DNA of 64,000 nucleotides, taken from NCBI RefSeq assembly GCF_018448495.1, contig NZ_CP049902.1, positions 2,356,001-2,420,000 of the forward strand, given 5' to 3'. This DNA is from Psychrobacter sp. WY6. Lineage in GTDB: Bacteria; Pseudomonadota; Gammaproteobacteria; Pseudomonadales; Moraxellaceae. The notes beneath the pieces are model-generated. The model did not search any database and was not told the DNA's origin. It saw nothing but the letters and a program-made list of their open reading frames with translations. Below are positions 44,352 through 55,372 of the stretch, one piece after another; the first letter of the stretch is position 1, and every line of letters begins with the position of its first letter. The translations under genes were made by a program, and so were the position numbers.

Positions 44352-46001
44352 TCAACCAATCACTAACTGCTCCAAACCATCATCAGCCGTTGCTAAATTG
44401 GCCACCATTGATAACGCATGGGCTTGCTGGCTGGTATGATCTGCCTTTGGTGTAGCCGCTGTGCCACCACGTAGCCAGTTACTAGCTGTAGTGTCACTAT
44501 TGTTGTTTTTCTGCTGATTTTGCAAATTATACCAAGCCAAATCATGATGGAGTGCGACCACGTCTCCCATAATGAGCAAGGCTGGCGTGGGTAGCTGATT
44601 TTTTTCTTGCAACTCAACGATGTCGGCAAGCGTTCCCGTTAATACCTGCTGATTGGGCATACTGGCATTGGAGACGATGGCGATTGGGGTGTCGCTACTG
44701 CGCCCTGCATCAATCAAGCCTGTCGTCAAACGCGCCAGCGAATGCAACCCCATATAAAAGACGACTGTTTCATCCGTATTCAAAAAGCTCTTAAAATTGC
44801 TATTGGGTGCGCCAGCCTTTAAAAATCCAGTGACAAAACGCACCGACTGCGAATGGTCACGGTGAGTCAATGGAATGCCAGCATAGCTTGCGGCGGCATT
44901 GGCAGCGGTAATACCAGGTACGACTTGATAAGGGATACTGTGCGCACGCAAACTCTCAATTTCTTCGCCGCCACGTCCAAAGATGAAGGGATCACCGCCT
45001 TTTAGGCGCACCACACGGCGACCTTCTTTTGCGCTATTGACCAACAACTCATTGATGCCCAATTGCGCCACAGCATGATTGCTACGTTTTTGCCAACAAA
45101 CACTTATCAGCATCACGGCGGCCATAGGTCTAATACTGTGGTGAGACGAGCGCATCATAGTAGACGATATCCGCTTGTTGCATCAAACGCAGCGCTTTAA
45201 AAGTGAGCAGCTCTGGGTCACCTGGGCCTGCACCAACGATATAGACTTCGCCTATAGCGTTTTCTGTTTCTATTGGCGCATCTGATATCACGGGAGCAGA
45301 GGTTGAAGCGGATTCCGCAACAGTGCTAAGCGCATTATCATCTGCGGTATTTTTGCAGTGATTGCCGCAGTGGTGCTATCTAGATCTAACTTTAATTGCG
45401 CAGCTGCTTCCTTTTCATTACCGGCAAACATCAGCTGACTGACTTGACCCTCAAAGGCACGCTCCCAAAACTGTCGACGTCCCGTCAATGTTGGAATTTT
45501 GGCTTTGACTTCACTTCGAAACTCGCCAGCCAGCTTGGCCAATTTACCATAACCTTGCGGAATCAAGGTTTCGAGGCGTGCTCGCAATAGACGTGCCAGC
45601 ACTGGCGCTTTGCCGTTTGACGATATGCCAATCACGATTGGATTGCGATCAACAATCGCGGGGAAGATAAAATCGCACAAATGGGGCGTATCGACTACAT
45701 TAACTGGAATGTTTAGCTCAGTGGCATCAGCATGTATTTGATGGTTAAGTGTCTCATCGTCAGTGGCAGCAATAATGACGCGCGAGTCTGTCATATAGGT
45801 TTTATTATAGTTTTTATAAATCAATTCGTGCTTGCTATCACTTAACAAGGCTTGTATTTCGTGGCTAATGCTTGGTGCAAGGACAATAATACACGCGCCA
45901 GCACGGCTGAGCAAATCCGCTTTACGTAGCGCCACATCGCCGCCGCCGACGATAAGTACTTTGCGACCTTCTAATTTAAAAAATAATGGAAAGGTGTTCA
46001 T
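44352..46001 (-). CDS. cysG: Siroheme synthase CysG (frame broken)
   Basis: Bifunctional enzyme making siroheme for sulfite reductase. About 550 residues once joined, longer than E. coli (457). The N-terminal precorrin-2 dehydrogenase/ferrochelatase domain starts [21 protein letters not shown] (NAD fold) with [20 protein letters not shown]. The C-terminal uroporphyrinogen-III methyltransferase has [36 protein letters not shown] and [20 protein letters not shown]. The frame is lost at about 45340 between the domains and at about 45130. A C-terminal extension of about 60 low-complexity residues is present. It lies at the edge of the sulfur-assimilation cluster. Confidence 0.93.
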
Positions 46002-46211
46002 AGGATTACCTGTAATTCATTCAATGTAAGGTATGTCGCTATTATGATGTATCACAGGCATACGCTCACGTAGCGAATTGGCATTAGCATATTCGTTTTT
46101 GTCATGTTGGTGAGGGTTTTTGGTGTAAAAGGGAATAGATTAGAATGTGCAATCTTAGTCAATATAAGACATAATTTCAGTCTTGAAATTTAAATAGTGA
46201 AGATAAGAACC

Positions 46212-47300
46212 ATGATTCTGAACAATAATCGCAGAAAACCAATAACATATTCTTTTGCTATATTTGGATTATCCTTTGGTTTGATGCTAAATGGTCAAGC
46301 CGCAACCAATTTAGAGTCTAAATTAGAGAAAGACGATACAAAGGAAATGGTTTATGAGAGCGATAATGATTTTTATGAAGGGATGGCAAGAATAGAGCAA
46401 GATGATAAATATGGTTTTATTGATAAGAATAATAAGATAGTCATTCCAGTTAAGTATGACGATGCCAATGCTTTTTTTAAAGGATTATCGCGAGTCAGCC
46501 TGAATGGTAAGTGGGGCTTAATTAACAAAATGAATGAACAAATAATCCCCATAGAATATGATGAAGTGAGTCCCAGCTTTGAATTTAATCTAATAGCCGT
46601 CAGTAAAGGTGGGAAATGGGGTTACGTCAATAAAAAAAATAAAGTCGTTATTCCTATAATATATGATGAAGTAGGTGGGTTTTCAGAGGGATTGGTTAGC
46701 GTACAAAAGGATGATAAGTGGGGCTTTATGAATGATAAAGGCAAGCTAGTCATACCGATAGAATACGATAATGTAAATTATTTAATAGAAGGTTTGGTTG
46801 CTGTTGCTAAAGATGACAAGTGGGGTTTCTTTAACAATAAGGGTGAGCAAATTATTTCTTTACAATATGATTACGCCAGTAGCTTTCAAGAAGGTCTAGC
46901 GCCAGTCAAGCTTCACAAAAAATACGGATATATCAATAAACTAGGTGAAGGAATTATTGACTTTTCTTATGATTCCGCTGGTAAGTTTTCTGACGGCTTA
47001 GCATTGGTTAATAATGCTTATAAAACAACGTACGAGGTCGGTACAGTCGAAAGATATAAAATGGGATTTATTGATAAAAAAGGCAATATCGTCATTCCTT
47101 TAATTTATAATTTGAGTGACAAGTTCTCTGAAGGTCTGGTTGCAGTTCAAAAAATGGTAAAGGTGGTTATCTAAATAAAGCAGGACAGACAGTCATTCCT
47201 TGATTATGATCAAGTTGACTCCTTCCTTGACGGCAAAGCTTATGTTTATAAAGATGGCGAAGGCTACTATATCGATAAACGAGGACAGCGACTGCATTGA
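46212..47300 (+). CDS. WG-repeat secreted protein, second copy
   Basis: About 362 residues. Signal peptide-like start MILNNNRRKPITYSFAIF followed by GLSFGLMLNGQAA. Then come at least seven WG-type repeats with the pattern KxGFIDKxGKxVIPxxYDxxxxFxEGLAxVxxDxKWG. Nearly identical phrases recur at 46400-47150 (KWGLIN, KWGYVN, KWGFMN, KWGFFN). The frame is lost at about 47155, and continuing it gives KGGYLNKAGQTVIP and an end at 47300. GTG 46197 is an alternative start. It is convergent with the acyltransferase gene. The protein may be a surface or periplasmic beta-propeller-like protein; no activity is known. Confidence 0.75.
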
Positions 47301-47373
47301 TTTAGCTCTTATAACTATTTATTTACAGAAAAATTTGGAGCTAAGCTAAAGTCTGATCTTGTGATGAACTTGA

Positions 47374-47407
47374 CCTATCACGTAAGGCATTTGATTTACG
47401 TGATAGG
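47374..47407. terminator. Hairpin between convergent WG-repeat and acyltransferase genes
   Basis: A perfect 12-bp inverted repeat CCTATCACGTAA / TTACGTGATAGG around a 10-base loop. There is no T-tract, but it sits between converging genes, so it is probably a shared stop for transcription. Confidence 0.5.
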
Positions 47408-47445
47408 CGTAAGAATATCAAACATCTTTAACCGGATGCCAAAAC

Positions 47446-48408
47446 CTATTCAAACTCACTCAGCATCTTAGTCATACGGGCATCTTTTTGTTGCCAGATA
47501 TCCTCTAACCAGTCAAACATCATTTTTTTGGTGGTTTCATCACGGTCATAGCCGCCGTCCATGATGGCAGCAAATAATTCGTCTGGTATCTTTAAGCGAG
47601 TCACATCGACGCCCAAACGGCGAATATTGCCTTTCCATAAATCATCATAGTCAGGCGCGCCGTCTGGGTAGACAATGGTCACGTCTAAGATAGAATCCAA
47701 CTCAGTGCCTAACGCATTAATTGCTAATGACAAACCGCCAGCCCGTGGTTTTAACAAATGCTGATAAGGGGATTTTTGTTGGTCATGTTTTTCTTTAGTA
47801 AAGCGCGTCCCTTCCAAATAGTTTAATAGCGCGAAAGGTTTGTCCTTTAATTGACGACAAGCACGCTTAGCCTCAAGCAGGTTTTGTTTTTTAAGCTCTG
47901 GATTCTTGGCCATCGCTTTGGCAGAAAAGCGCTTCATCATCGGAAAGTCTAAGAAATAAAAGGCTTGACCGATAACAGGAATATAAATCAGATTAAACTT
48001 GGTAAAAAACCGTGTCAGAGGCAGCGTATCTTGGCTGATATATTGCACAATGCTGGTGTCAACCCACGATTGATGGTTGCTTACCAATAGATACTGCTTG
48101 TCTTCGCTCAGGTCGTCAGGCAGGTTAATGCGCCAGTCTTTATGAGGTAGGGCATGATCAATGACGGCGTTATTACTATTAATCCAGTATTTGGTAATCG
48201 CAATCAGCGCATCATCCGCAGCTTTTGCTCCTGTCAATACTTTTGCCGCTCCCAAAGTCCAGATGGGCAGACCCACCATCGCACTATTGGCAGTAAGAAC
48301 ACTCGTACCAGTTAAAAAAGAGGCGGTCTTGCCTACCGCTGGTAGCTTATCGTGCAGTTTTTCATAGAGTGAATCGATTTTTTTATAAAAGACATAATAA
48401 ATATCCAT
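47446..48408 (-). CDS. PlsC-family acyltransferase, YihG-like
   Basis: A 320-residue intact membrane-associated acyltransferase that moves acyl chains to lysophospholipids. The HX4D motif is NHQSWVD. The second block is FPMMKRFS, and the third, LLNYLEGTRFTKEKHD, has the EGTR signature. An N-terminal hydrophobic segment (VGLPIWTLGAAKVLTG) anchors it. Similarity to E. coli YihG is strongest in the region YLEGTRFT. It ends at 47446 just after the hairpin. Confidence 0.82.
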   Translation of the reverse strand: MDIYYVFYKKIDSLYEKLHDKLPAVGKTASFLTGTSVLTANSAMVGLPIWTLGAAKVLTGAKAADDALIAITKYWINSNNAVIDHALPHKDWRINLPDDLSEDKQYLLVSNHQSWVDTSIVQYISQDTLPLTRFFTKFNLIYIPVIGQAFYFLDFPMMKRFSAKAMAKNPELKKQNLLEAKRACRQLKDKPFALLNYLEGTRFTKEKHDQQKSPYQHLLKPRAGGLSLAINALGTELDSILDVTIVYPDGAPDYDDLWKGNIRRLGVDVTRLKIPDELFAAIMDGGYDRDETTKKMMFDWLEDIWQQKDARMTKMLSEFE

Positions 48409-48788
48409 ATTGATGAGCGCGAGTGCCTATAAGGAAATAAAAAAGGATGAGTAACTTTGTCCATGATGCGGCTTTATAGCGTCGGTTTAATGCCGAGCAG
48501 CCACTGAGGCAAGCCATAGAATACCGCAATGTTAGACAATAAAACGTTCAAGAAACGTTAATTATTCAAATGCTGACTTCTTTATACAGATAGAGATATT
48601 CAAAAATAATAGAAAATTGTCTATTAAGCGGAGTATTTGCTATAGTTTGGCGGCCTCTAATGAATACTTTATATAATAAGCTATTGTGAGGAAGAGTAAG
48701 ATGTATGTCATGGTTCACCATAGCGTATTAAGCGAGCTGTTAAAGCAATAAACGGTAGTCAATATGATTGTAGTGCTAATCTAAGGTG
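48409..48788. other. Intergenic region upstream of the DUF817 gene
   Basis: 380 bp between divergent genes. It holds a few short ORFs with stops in all frames, and probably a lost 5' end of the DUF817 gene. No RNA gene or strong hairpin was recognised. Confidence 0.4.
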
Positions 48789-49603
48789 TTGAACATTATT
48801 CCGCGTGGCGCCGTGCTAAGTTTAGCGTCTGCTTTGTTTGGCATCCTTTTATTATTGGCTTTTGTACTGACTCATCAAATAAGCTGGTCGGTTCTGGCGG
48901 CATCTATCGCTACGATCTCTTGTTGGGATACGCTTTAATTATTCAAGTCTTTTTGGTTTATTTCAAGTTAGAGACACCGCGTGAGGTATGGGTCATTGCT
49001 ATTTTTCATATCATGGCCATGGCAATGGAGCTGTTTTTAACCCATCCCAAAATTGGTTCTTGGTACTATCCTGAACCATCCATTTTTAGAATTGCCACTG
49101 TGCCACTTTTTGCCGGTTTTATGTATTCGGCCGTAGGTAGTTTTTTAGCGCGTGGCTTAAGATTGTTTAATGCCTCTTTTACCGACTTGCCACGTTTACT
49201 ATGGGTGAGTGTATTGGTTATTTTTTCTTATGCCAACTTCTTCACTAAGTTTTTTGTCCCTGATATTCGCAATATATTGTTCATCGCTTCAGTAGTTTTA
49301 TTTTGGAAAACCAGAGTGTTTTTTCAAATCCATCACAAAAATAATCTTCAATTGCGTGATACCAAGCAATATCAATGTCCATTTTTACCATTACTGTTGT
49401 TCCTCGCTTTTTTGGTTTGGTTGGCAGAAAATATTGCTACTTTTACCAATATTTGGCGTTATCCGTCACAAGCGAATGTATGGCATATGGTAGGTTGGGG
49501 TAAGCTGGGCTCTTGGTACTTATTACTGATGTTAAGTCTAGTGTTGGTTTTGGCAGTCATGGGTAAAAGGGATGAGAAAGGCGGTTGGCAGTTAGCTCGA
49601 TAA
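48789..49603 (+). CDS. DUF817 family membrane protein (5' end broken)
   Basis: About 272 residues visible. The protein has seven or eight hydrophobic helices. The DUF817 pattern is present: early ASALFGILLLLAFVLTHQIS, then RYDLLLGYALIIQVF, HIMAMAMELFLTHPKIGSWYYPEP, and the C-terminal WHMVGWGKLGSWYLLLMLSL. The frame is lost at about 48905 and possibly again upstream, so the start is uncertain; the TTG at 48789 is only the first open codon of the continuous part. The function of the family is unknown. Confidence 0.7.
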
Positions 49604-49706
49604 TTTTGATACTTGCGTGTGTTCTCATTGTTTTGGCAGTAGCGCTAGCGCTTGGATTATAGATTCAAATTTTGTGGGACTGAATATTGAATCGAATATG
49701 AAAATA

Positions 49707-49738
49707 AAAAAGCCCTCTTAAATCATAAGAGGGCTTTT
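49707..49738. terminator. Bidirectional terminator between DUF817 gene and cysH
   Basis: AAAAGCCCTCTTA pairs with TAAGAGGGCTTTT around AATCA, with A and T flanks. It lies between the converging genes. Confidence 0.85.
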
Positions 49739-49760
49739 ACTTTATGGATTGCTGCTAAAA

Positions 49761-50397
49761 TTACAACTGCGTATGCAAACCACACTCACGGCTTTCTTCT
49801 ACTTTCGTCGGATCAAAGTAATCAAATTCATTCGGTAAGTTATGCTCTTCGAGATAAACATCTAAATCGGCGTCAGTGTTTTCAAACAATGGTGCTACTT
49901 TTAACACGCCATCTTTTGATAGGCTAAGTACATCAAGACCTTGACGGAATTCCGTTTTCTTTACGAATGGCATTGAACCACACGTCAGGCTTTAGCTCAT
50001 CTAGCGCGCGGCGGAATGGCTCAAGTTTCACTTGTTCAGTGAACTCGCCATGTTGCGGGTTGTCAATGCCTGGGATGCCATTCATGGTGGCGTCACGATG
50101 GGCAGCGGTTTGTTTTGGAATATACGTCACGACGTTGAGATCAAGATCACGAATCAATTTGTTGGCAAACTGATAGGTCGCATCGGTGTTATAGCCTGAA
50201 TCTACCCATAATACGGTGATGTCAGGGCGCTGCTTGGCAACCAAATGCAAGATCGCTGACTCATAAGGACGGAAGTTGGTGGTGATGATTGGGTTTTTGG
50301 CTTGCGTCAATGCCCACTCAACGATTTGCTCAGGTGATTTACCTTGCAAATCTTGGTTTGCTTGGTCGATATCTAGGTTTGGGTGTAATTGGCTCAT
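49761..50397 (-). CDS. cysH: Phosphoadenylyl/adenylyl-sulfate reductase CysH
   Basis: Reduces activated sulfate to sulfite with thioredoxin. About 213 residues after restoring two bases at about 49955. The P-loop-like nucleotide-binding pattern (TVLWVDSGYNTDATYQFA), the FNAIRKEQTEFRQGLDVL segment and the C-terminal catalytic ECGLH motif are present. The extra Cys pairs of the iron-sulfur APS reductases (CC ... CxxC) are not seen, so it looks like the PAPS-reductase form. It starts at 50397 (MSQLHPNLDI) with AAGGA upstream. It is last in the cysI-DUF934-cysH run. Confidence 0.9.
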
Positions 50398-50455
50398 AAT
50401 ACATTCCTTAATAATTGTTAATATAAAAATAGCGATTTGATAGTGAATAATAAAA

Positions 50456-51045
50456 TCAGTTTTTTGAGAACATCGGTAATGCTGAAGCGTCTCGACCATC
50501 ATAGCTACTGGCTAGGGCAGTGAAGGCTTGGCTAATATCAGATTTAGCATCATGCTCATTGAGTACAAAGCTAGTAGCACCAGCGCGCAGCAAATAAGCG
50601 ATTTGATCACGACCAAACGCGCCTGCCATGCGAATATCACCTTCATAACCAAGCTGACGCAGGGTCTGTGCAAAACTAAAACCGCGACCGTCTACAAACT
50701 TGGGACATGAATGACGATCAAGTCTTGCGTCAATAAAAATTCTTTTACATCAGGCAGATCATCAGCATCGGTGTTGGATGTGATCCACACACCCAATCGG
50801 CTGCTGTGCTGCTTGAGGATATCCAATACTTGCGCGAGCAAACCGTTTGCCAGTTTGCCATCAGCATTTAATAAATCTGCTAGTGGGACAAGTACATCAA
50901 CTTTTTCTTGTTTGTGTAACAGCTCAAGTAAGGTCAGGTTTGATAACGCGATACCGTCAGGCAGCTGCGCTGTCGCTAGCGCTTGCCAAGTATCTTCGCC
51001 ACTGATGTCTGCGCCATGGCTATCAAGCACATGATGATTAGCCAT
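50456..51045 (-). CDS. DUF934 protein linked to sulfite/nitrite reductase
   Basis: About 196 residues in one gene after restoring a base at about 50700. It starts MANHHVLDSHGADI and ends SALPMFSKN. The central part WITSNTDADDLPD and the tail GYEGDIRMAGAFGRDQIAYLLRAGATSFVL match the DUF934 family, which is found next to CysI in Pseudomonas and relatives and is thought to assist electron delivery. Its start overlaps the cysI stop (ATGGCTAA), so it is co-translated. It has no metal-binding signature that I can see. Confidence 0.75.
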
Positions 51046-52721
51046 AGACCTTCTCCTTAAAGGGGGCGATACCAACGCGGTCAATCACGTCACCAAAACC
51101 CTCAACATCTTGTTCGTTAGTGCCGCGTATATCGAGATACACATCTAAAATGGTTTGTAGCGTGCTGGCCACATCATCCGCTGGCACCGCTTTTCCTAAG
51201 ATTTTGCCCAATTTGGCGTCATTACTAGAGTTACCGCCAAGGCTAATCTGATACCAGTGCTCGCCTTTTTTGTCCACACCCAAGATGCCGATATCACCTG
51301 TGTGATGATGGGCGCAAGCATTCATGCAGCCTGACATGTTTAGGCGAATATCACCAAGATCATACAAGTAATCTAAATCATCAAACTGCTTTTCGATTTG
51401 TTCAGCGATGTTATGCGTCGTTGCATTGGCAAGCGAGCAGTAGTCCCAACCTGGGCAGACAATCATGTCAGTTAAGGTGTTGATATTGGCACGCGCTAAA
51501 TGCAATTCTGCTAGCTGCTGCCACAATTCATAAAGCTCATTGGTTTGCACATCAGCGAATACCAGATTTTGCTGATACGTACCGCGCAATTCACCAAAGC
51601 TATAACGATCAGACAAATCGGCAAGCGCATCCATTTGCGCATCACTCAAGTCACCTGATGGCACATAACGACCGTCCACCAGTCCGGCTTTTAAAGAGAT
51701 CACTACCGCACGGTAACCGTCCACCTTATGTGCCACGGTTTTTGCTTATACCAATCAGCGAAATCTTTATTGTCTGCCAATTGTGCTTGCAACTCTGATT
51801 GTACTGCGAGCGCATCAAATGACTGATAATCAGGCATGCTAAAGTAGCTAGCAGCGGTGTCAAAATTCTCTTCAGTCAAGGTAAGCGGGCCATCTTTAGT
51901 ATGTGCTTCCCACTCAGCCTCCACCAATTTGCCAAACTGATCGCCACCTAAGCTATCAACCAAAATTTAATACGGGCTTTGTACTTGTTATCACGGCGAC
52001 CATGCAAGTTATAAACGCGCAAAACGGCATCGAGATAGCTGAGTAAATGCTCACGAGGTAAAAACTTGCGAATCGTTTTGCCGATAATAGGGGTACGCCC
52101 GAGGCCACCACCAACGATCACTTCAAAGCCAAGCTCGCCTGCGTCATTGGTAACGACGTGCAGACCCACATCATGGACTTGCGTCGCAGCTCGATCCGCT
52201 TCGGTACCGATGACTGCAATTTTAAATTTACGTGGTAAAAAGGCAAACTCAGGGTGGAAGGTTGACCACTGACGGATAATCTCACAATAAGGGCGTGGGT
52301 CAGCAATTTCTTCTTTATGGATACCCGCATAAGGATCCGTTGTCGTATTACGGATACAGTTACCTGAGGTTTGGATGGCATGCATCTGTACTGTCGCAAG
52401 CTCAGCCAAAATGTCTGGCACTTCTTCTAGTTTTGGCCAGTTCAGCTGAATATTGGTACGGGTGGTCATGTGCCCATAGCCTTTATCATACTTACGGGTA
52501 ATCTCAGCCAATTTTCGCAATTGGTAGCTGGCAAGTAGCCCGTAAGGAATAGCGATACGCAACATCGGTGCATAACGCTGAATATAAAGGCCGTTTTGTA
52601 ATCGCAGCGGCAAAAACTGCTCTTCTGGCAGCTCACCTGCCAAAAATCGCTCGGTTTGGTCGCGAAATTGGGCAACTCGTTCCTCTACCAAAGTCTGGTC
52701 AGCGTAATTATATTGATACAT
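51038..52721 (-). CDS. cysI: Sulfite/nitrite reductase hemoprotein (CysI-type)
   Basis: Six-electron sulfite reductase subunit with siroheme and a 4Fe-4S cluster. About 562 residues when joined. The first ferredoxin-like repeat has GYGHMTTRTNIQLNWPKLEE and TSGNCIRNTT. The cluster/siroheme cysteines are C in CPGWDYC and GCMNAC. The N-terminus is MYQYNYADQTLVEERVAQFR. Breaks lie at about 51725 and 51955. It starts the minus-strand cysI-DUF934-cysH operon and runs divergent to sat. The NADPH flavoprotein CysJ is not seen, so electrons may come from ferredoxin or via DUF934. Confidence 0.9.
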
Positions 52722-52919
52722 GACGTAATCTCAGTTTTGTTTTTAATCTTAAAATCAGCGACGAAAATGATTTGCGTGTGTAATAGGTTTTATTGCCGTT
52801 CGCAATGTAAATAATTCAGCTATACATCATATAAGCTTGTAGCCAGAAACATAAATTCCTTTCAGACATATCCATATCCAAACACAGCATAAATTTTCAT
52901 AACGAAAGTTAGGTAGCCT

Positions 52920-53057
52920 ATGCGTATCAAATTTAATGCCCAGTCGCTAGTACGCTACTTATTATCTAGCGACGGCTTTCTTCTCAGTTTTGTACATTTA
53001 ATCGCTTTTGCATTTTTGCTCATCTCTTCCAACCATTCTTTTTATAAGAGGTTTTAA
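52920..53057 (+). CDS. 45-residue membrane-protein ORF just upstream of sat
   Basis: ATG 52920 with TAGG 6 bases upstream opens a 45-codon frame that ends at TAA 53055-53057, 7 bp before the sat start. The product has a basic N-terminus (MRIKFNAQ), one hydrophobic segment of about 20 residues (GFLLSFVHLIAFAFLLISS) and a basic end (HSFYKRF). That is the layout of small single-helix membrane proteins. There is no cysteine, so it is not a simple cysteine-attenuation leader. The evidence is reading frame and position only, with no known homologue recognised. Confidence 0.4.
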   Translation: MRIKFNAQSLVRYLLSSDGFLLSFVHLIAFAFLLISSNHSFYKRF

Positions 53058-53064
53058 TAACTAT

Positions 53065-54326
53065 ATGTCTCAAACTCAAAGCCAAACCCAATCACAATTC
53101 AAATCAAAGCTGGTTCCACCACATGGTAGTGCAGAGCTTAAGCCACTATATTAAACGGTGCAGCACGTGATCAAGCATTAGAGCTTGCCAGCACATTGCC
53201 GACCATCACTCTAAGCTCACGTGAGCGTGGTGATTTAATCATGTTCGGTATTGGTGGTTTTACTCCGTTAAATGGTTTTATGAATCAAGCGGACTGGCAG
53301 GGCGTGGTAGACAACATGCGTCTGCAAAGCGGTGAAAACGCTGGCTTGTTTTGGCCAATTCCTATCACTTTGTCTGCGCCAAAAGAGACTGCGGATAATT
53401 TGAGTCAAGGCGACAAAGTAGCCTTGGTCGCTCAAGATGGCGAAGTCATGGGTATCTTGACGGTAGAAGAGACTTATACCATCGATAAAGAGCATGAGTG
53501 TCAGCAAGTATTTACGACCACGGATTCAGAGCATCCAGGCGTACAACAAGTATTAAACCAAGAAGCCGTCAATATTGCCGGTAGTGTTGAAGTACTTAGC
53601 GAAGGTGAGTTCCCAACGTTATATCCAGAAATCTACAAAACGCCAGCAGAAACGCGCGCAATTTTGGATGCTAAAGGCTGGAAAACAGTGGCGGCATTCC
53701 AAACGCGTAATCCAATGCACCGCTCACATGAATATCTGGCCAAGATTGCGATTGAAATCTGTGATGGTGTATTGATTCATTCATTATTAGGGGCATTGAA
53801 ACCTGGCGATATCCCAGCAGAAGTTCGTCAAGAAGCCATCAAAACCTTGATCGACAACTACTTTAGACAAGATACCGTTATCCAAGCAGGCTATCCGTTG
53901 GATATGCGCTATGCTGGCCCACGTGAGGCATTATTACATGCGCTATTCCGTCAAAACTATGGCTGTAGCCATCTGATTGTCGGTCGTGACCATGCGGGTG
54001 TCGGCGATTACTACGGTGCGTTTGATGCGCAAACTATTTTTGAACACGTTGGTAAAGACGACCTTATCACCCAACCGCTCAAAATTGGCTGGACGTTCTG
54101 GTGTAACGCTTGTAACGCGATGGCATCAGACAAAACTTGCCCGCATGACGCCTCTGAGCACGTTAAAGTGTCAGGTACTAAGCTGCGTAAAGCGCTATCA
54201 GAAGACGAAGATGTACCAGATAACTTTAGCCGTCCAGAAATACTACAAATTTTGCGTGACTACTATGCCGGCATTGCAAAAGAAGAGCGTGCTGAAGTTA
54301 AATTAACGGGTGCATCTGCGGTATAA
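53065..54326 (+). CDS. sat: Sulfate adenylyltransferase, single-chain Sat type
   Basis: Makes APS from ATP and sulfate. About 420 residues. It starts [20 protein letters not shown], with one base lost at about 53152 (LKPL then [14 protein letters not shown]). Signatures are [12 protein letters not shown] (ATP-sulfate site), [12 protein letters not shown] and a zinc-binding WCNACNAM ... TCPH. This is the type found in bacteria without the CysDN heterodimer. No CysC domain is fused. It is placed divergent from the cysI operon and 7 bp after a small ORF. A strong terminator follows. Confidence 0.93.
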
Positions 54327-54367
54327 GGGCAGATCATCAGTATAAATAACCCGTACTAAGCCAGTCA

Positions 54368-54403
54368 TAAAAAGGTGTCAGACTTATTGTCTGGCACCTT
54401 TTT
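54368..54403 (+). terminator. Terminator after sat
   Basis: AAAAAGGTGTCAGAC pairs with GTCTGGCACCTTTTT (one G-U pair) around TTATT, with following T. Confidence 0.85.
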
Positions 54404-54475
54404 GTTTTTATCACTACTTTTGAAATGAAAAACACGTCCTAACACATGCTAGCGATGACTATTAAATCTCCAAAC

Positions 54476-54973
54476 CTACTGCCAGCTTTTTATATTCTCC
54501 AGCAAGCGAGCCTCCACCTGAGCAAAATAGTTCAGTGCATACTTGTCTGGGCTGTCGATGATGAGGGTGTCATCCTTAAATTGAAAAAAAGCCGTGCTGT
54601 CATTTACCTTTGACTGAAAAATCATACCATGAGCAGTATCTTGCCCCATGAATGTCGCTTTACCATCGAAGTGACAAGTAGGTTTTTTGATATCGCTGCG
54701 TGAGCGAACTCTAATGTCAATCTGTCGATCACCATCTGCTCGTACCATCACGCCAACCCAATCATAGCCTTGCGCGCGCTTTTCATAACCTTCATCAGCA
54801 TAATCTCCAACGACTGCTTGCACAGCTGGCATGACATCGGTTATCGGTTGTTTTATAGCTTGGTGATTCACGCTAGGTGTCACGTTATTACAGCCACTTA
54901 AGGCAAACAGAGCCGCCGATGTGGTGAAAAATACTGAAAAAAAGCGTGAGTGACGAGGTGGAGACATGATCAT
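54476..54973 (-). CDS. Lipoprotein of unknown function
   Basis: 165 residues, intact. The signal peptide (SRFFSVFFTTSAALFALSGC) ends in a lipobox. The mature part has QGYDWVGVMVRADGDRQID and a single Cys near KKPTCHFDGKATFMG. Start 54973 has AAAGG 8 bases upstream. No domain recognised. It is convergent with sat and divergent from the sulfate-binding genes. Confidence 0.6.
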   Translation of the reverse strand: MIMSPPRHSRFFSVFFTTSAALFALSGCNNVTPSVNHQAIKQPITDVMPAVQAVVGDYADEGYEKRAQGYDWVGVMVRADGDRQIDIRVRSRSDIKKPTCHFDGKATFMGQDTAHGMIFQSKVNDSTAFFQFKDDTLIIDSPDKYALNYFAQVEARLLENIKSWQ

Positions 54974-55372
54974 TTAAGTACCTTTGATAAAGGAGTGTAA
55001 GAGGAATGGTCGTTATCTAAACGCAACGCCTAACAGCATGGCTGTAAGGATATTAGTTGACCACTACAAGAGATAGTATCGTTTACATAAAGGCTCGTCT
55101 ATATAGTAAGCAATACCATTACTTACTCAAAAGTGTCTGCTCATCACTATAGCGCAAAATACTTAGAAAAAATAAGCCTTGTAAAATAATTAATAAAATG
55201 ACTTATGCCAAGTTAATCACTCGATAAGCGCATTTGTCACTAAGCATTTGACTCACATGCTGTTAGCATGTTTCTCATTATCCATAGAACCGCATCCAAA
55301 GAATTATGAGCATTAATAAGATTGTTAATGCTGTGGAAAACGCTTCTATTATCAACATTATCGAGAGCACCC
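54974..55372. other. Intergenic region upstream of the sulfate-binding genes
   Basis: 399 bp between divergent genes. It should contain the promoters of the lipoprotein and of sbp1, and may contain CysB-type regulatory sites. I could not place one with confidence, and I see no RNA gene or coding sequence. Confidence 0.4.
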
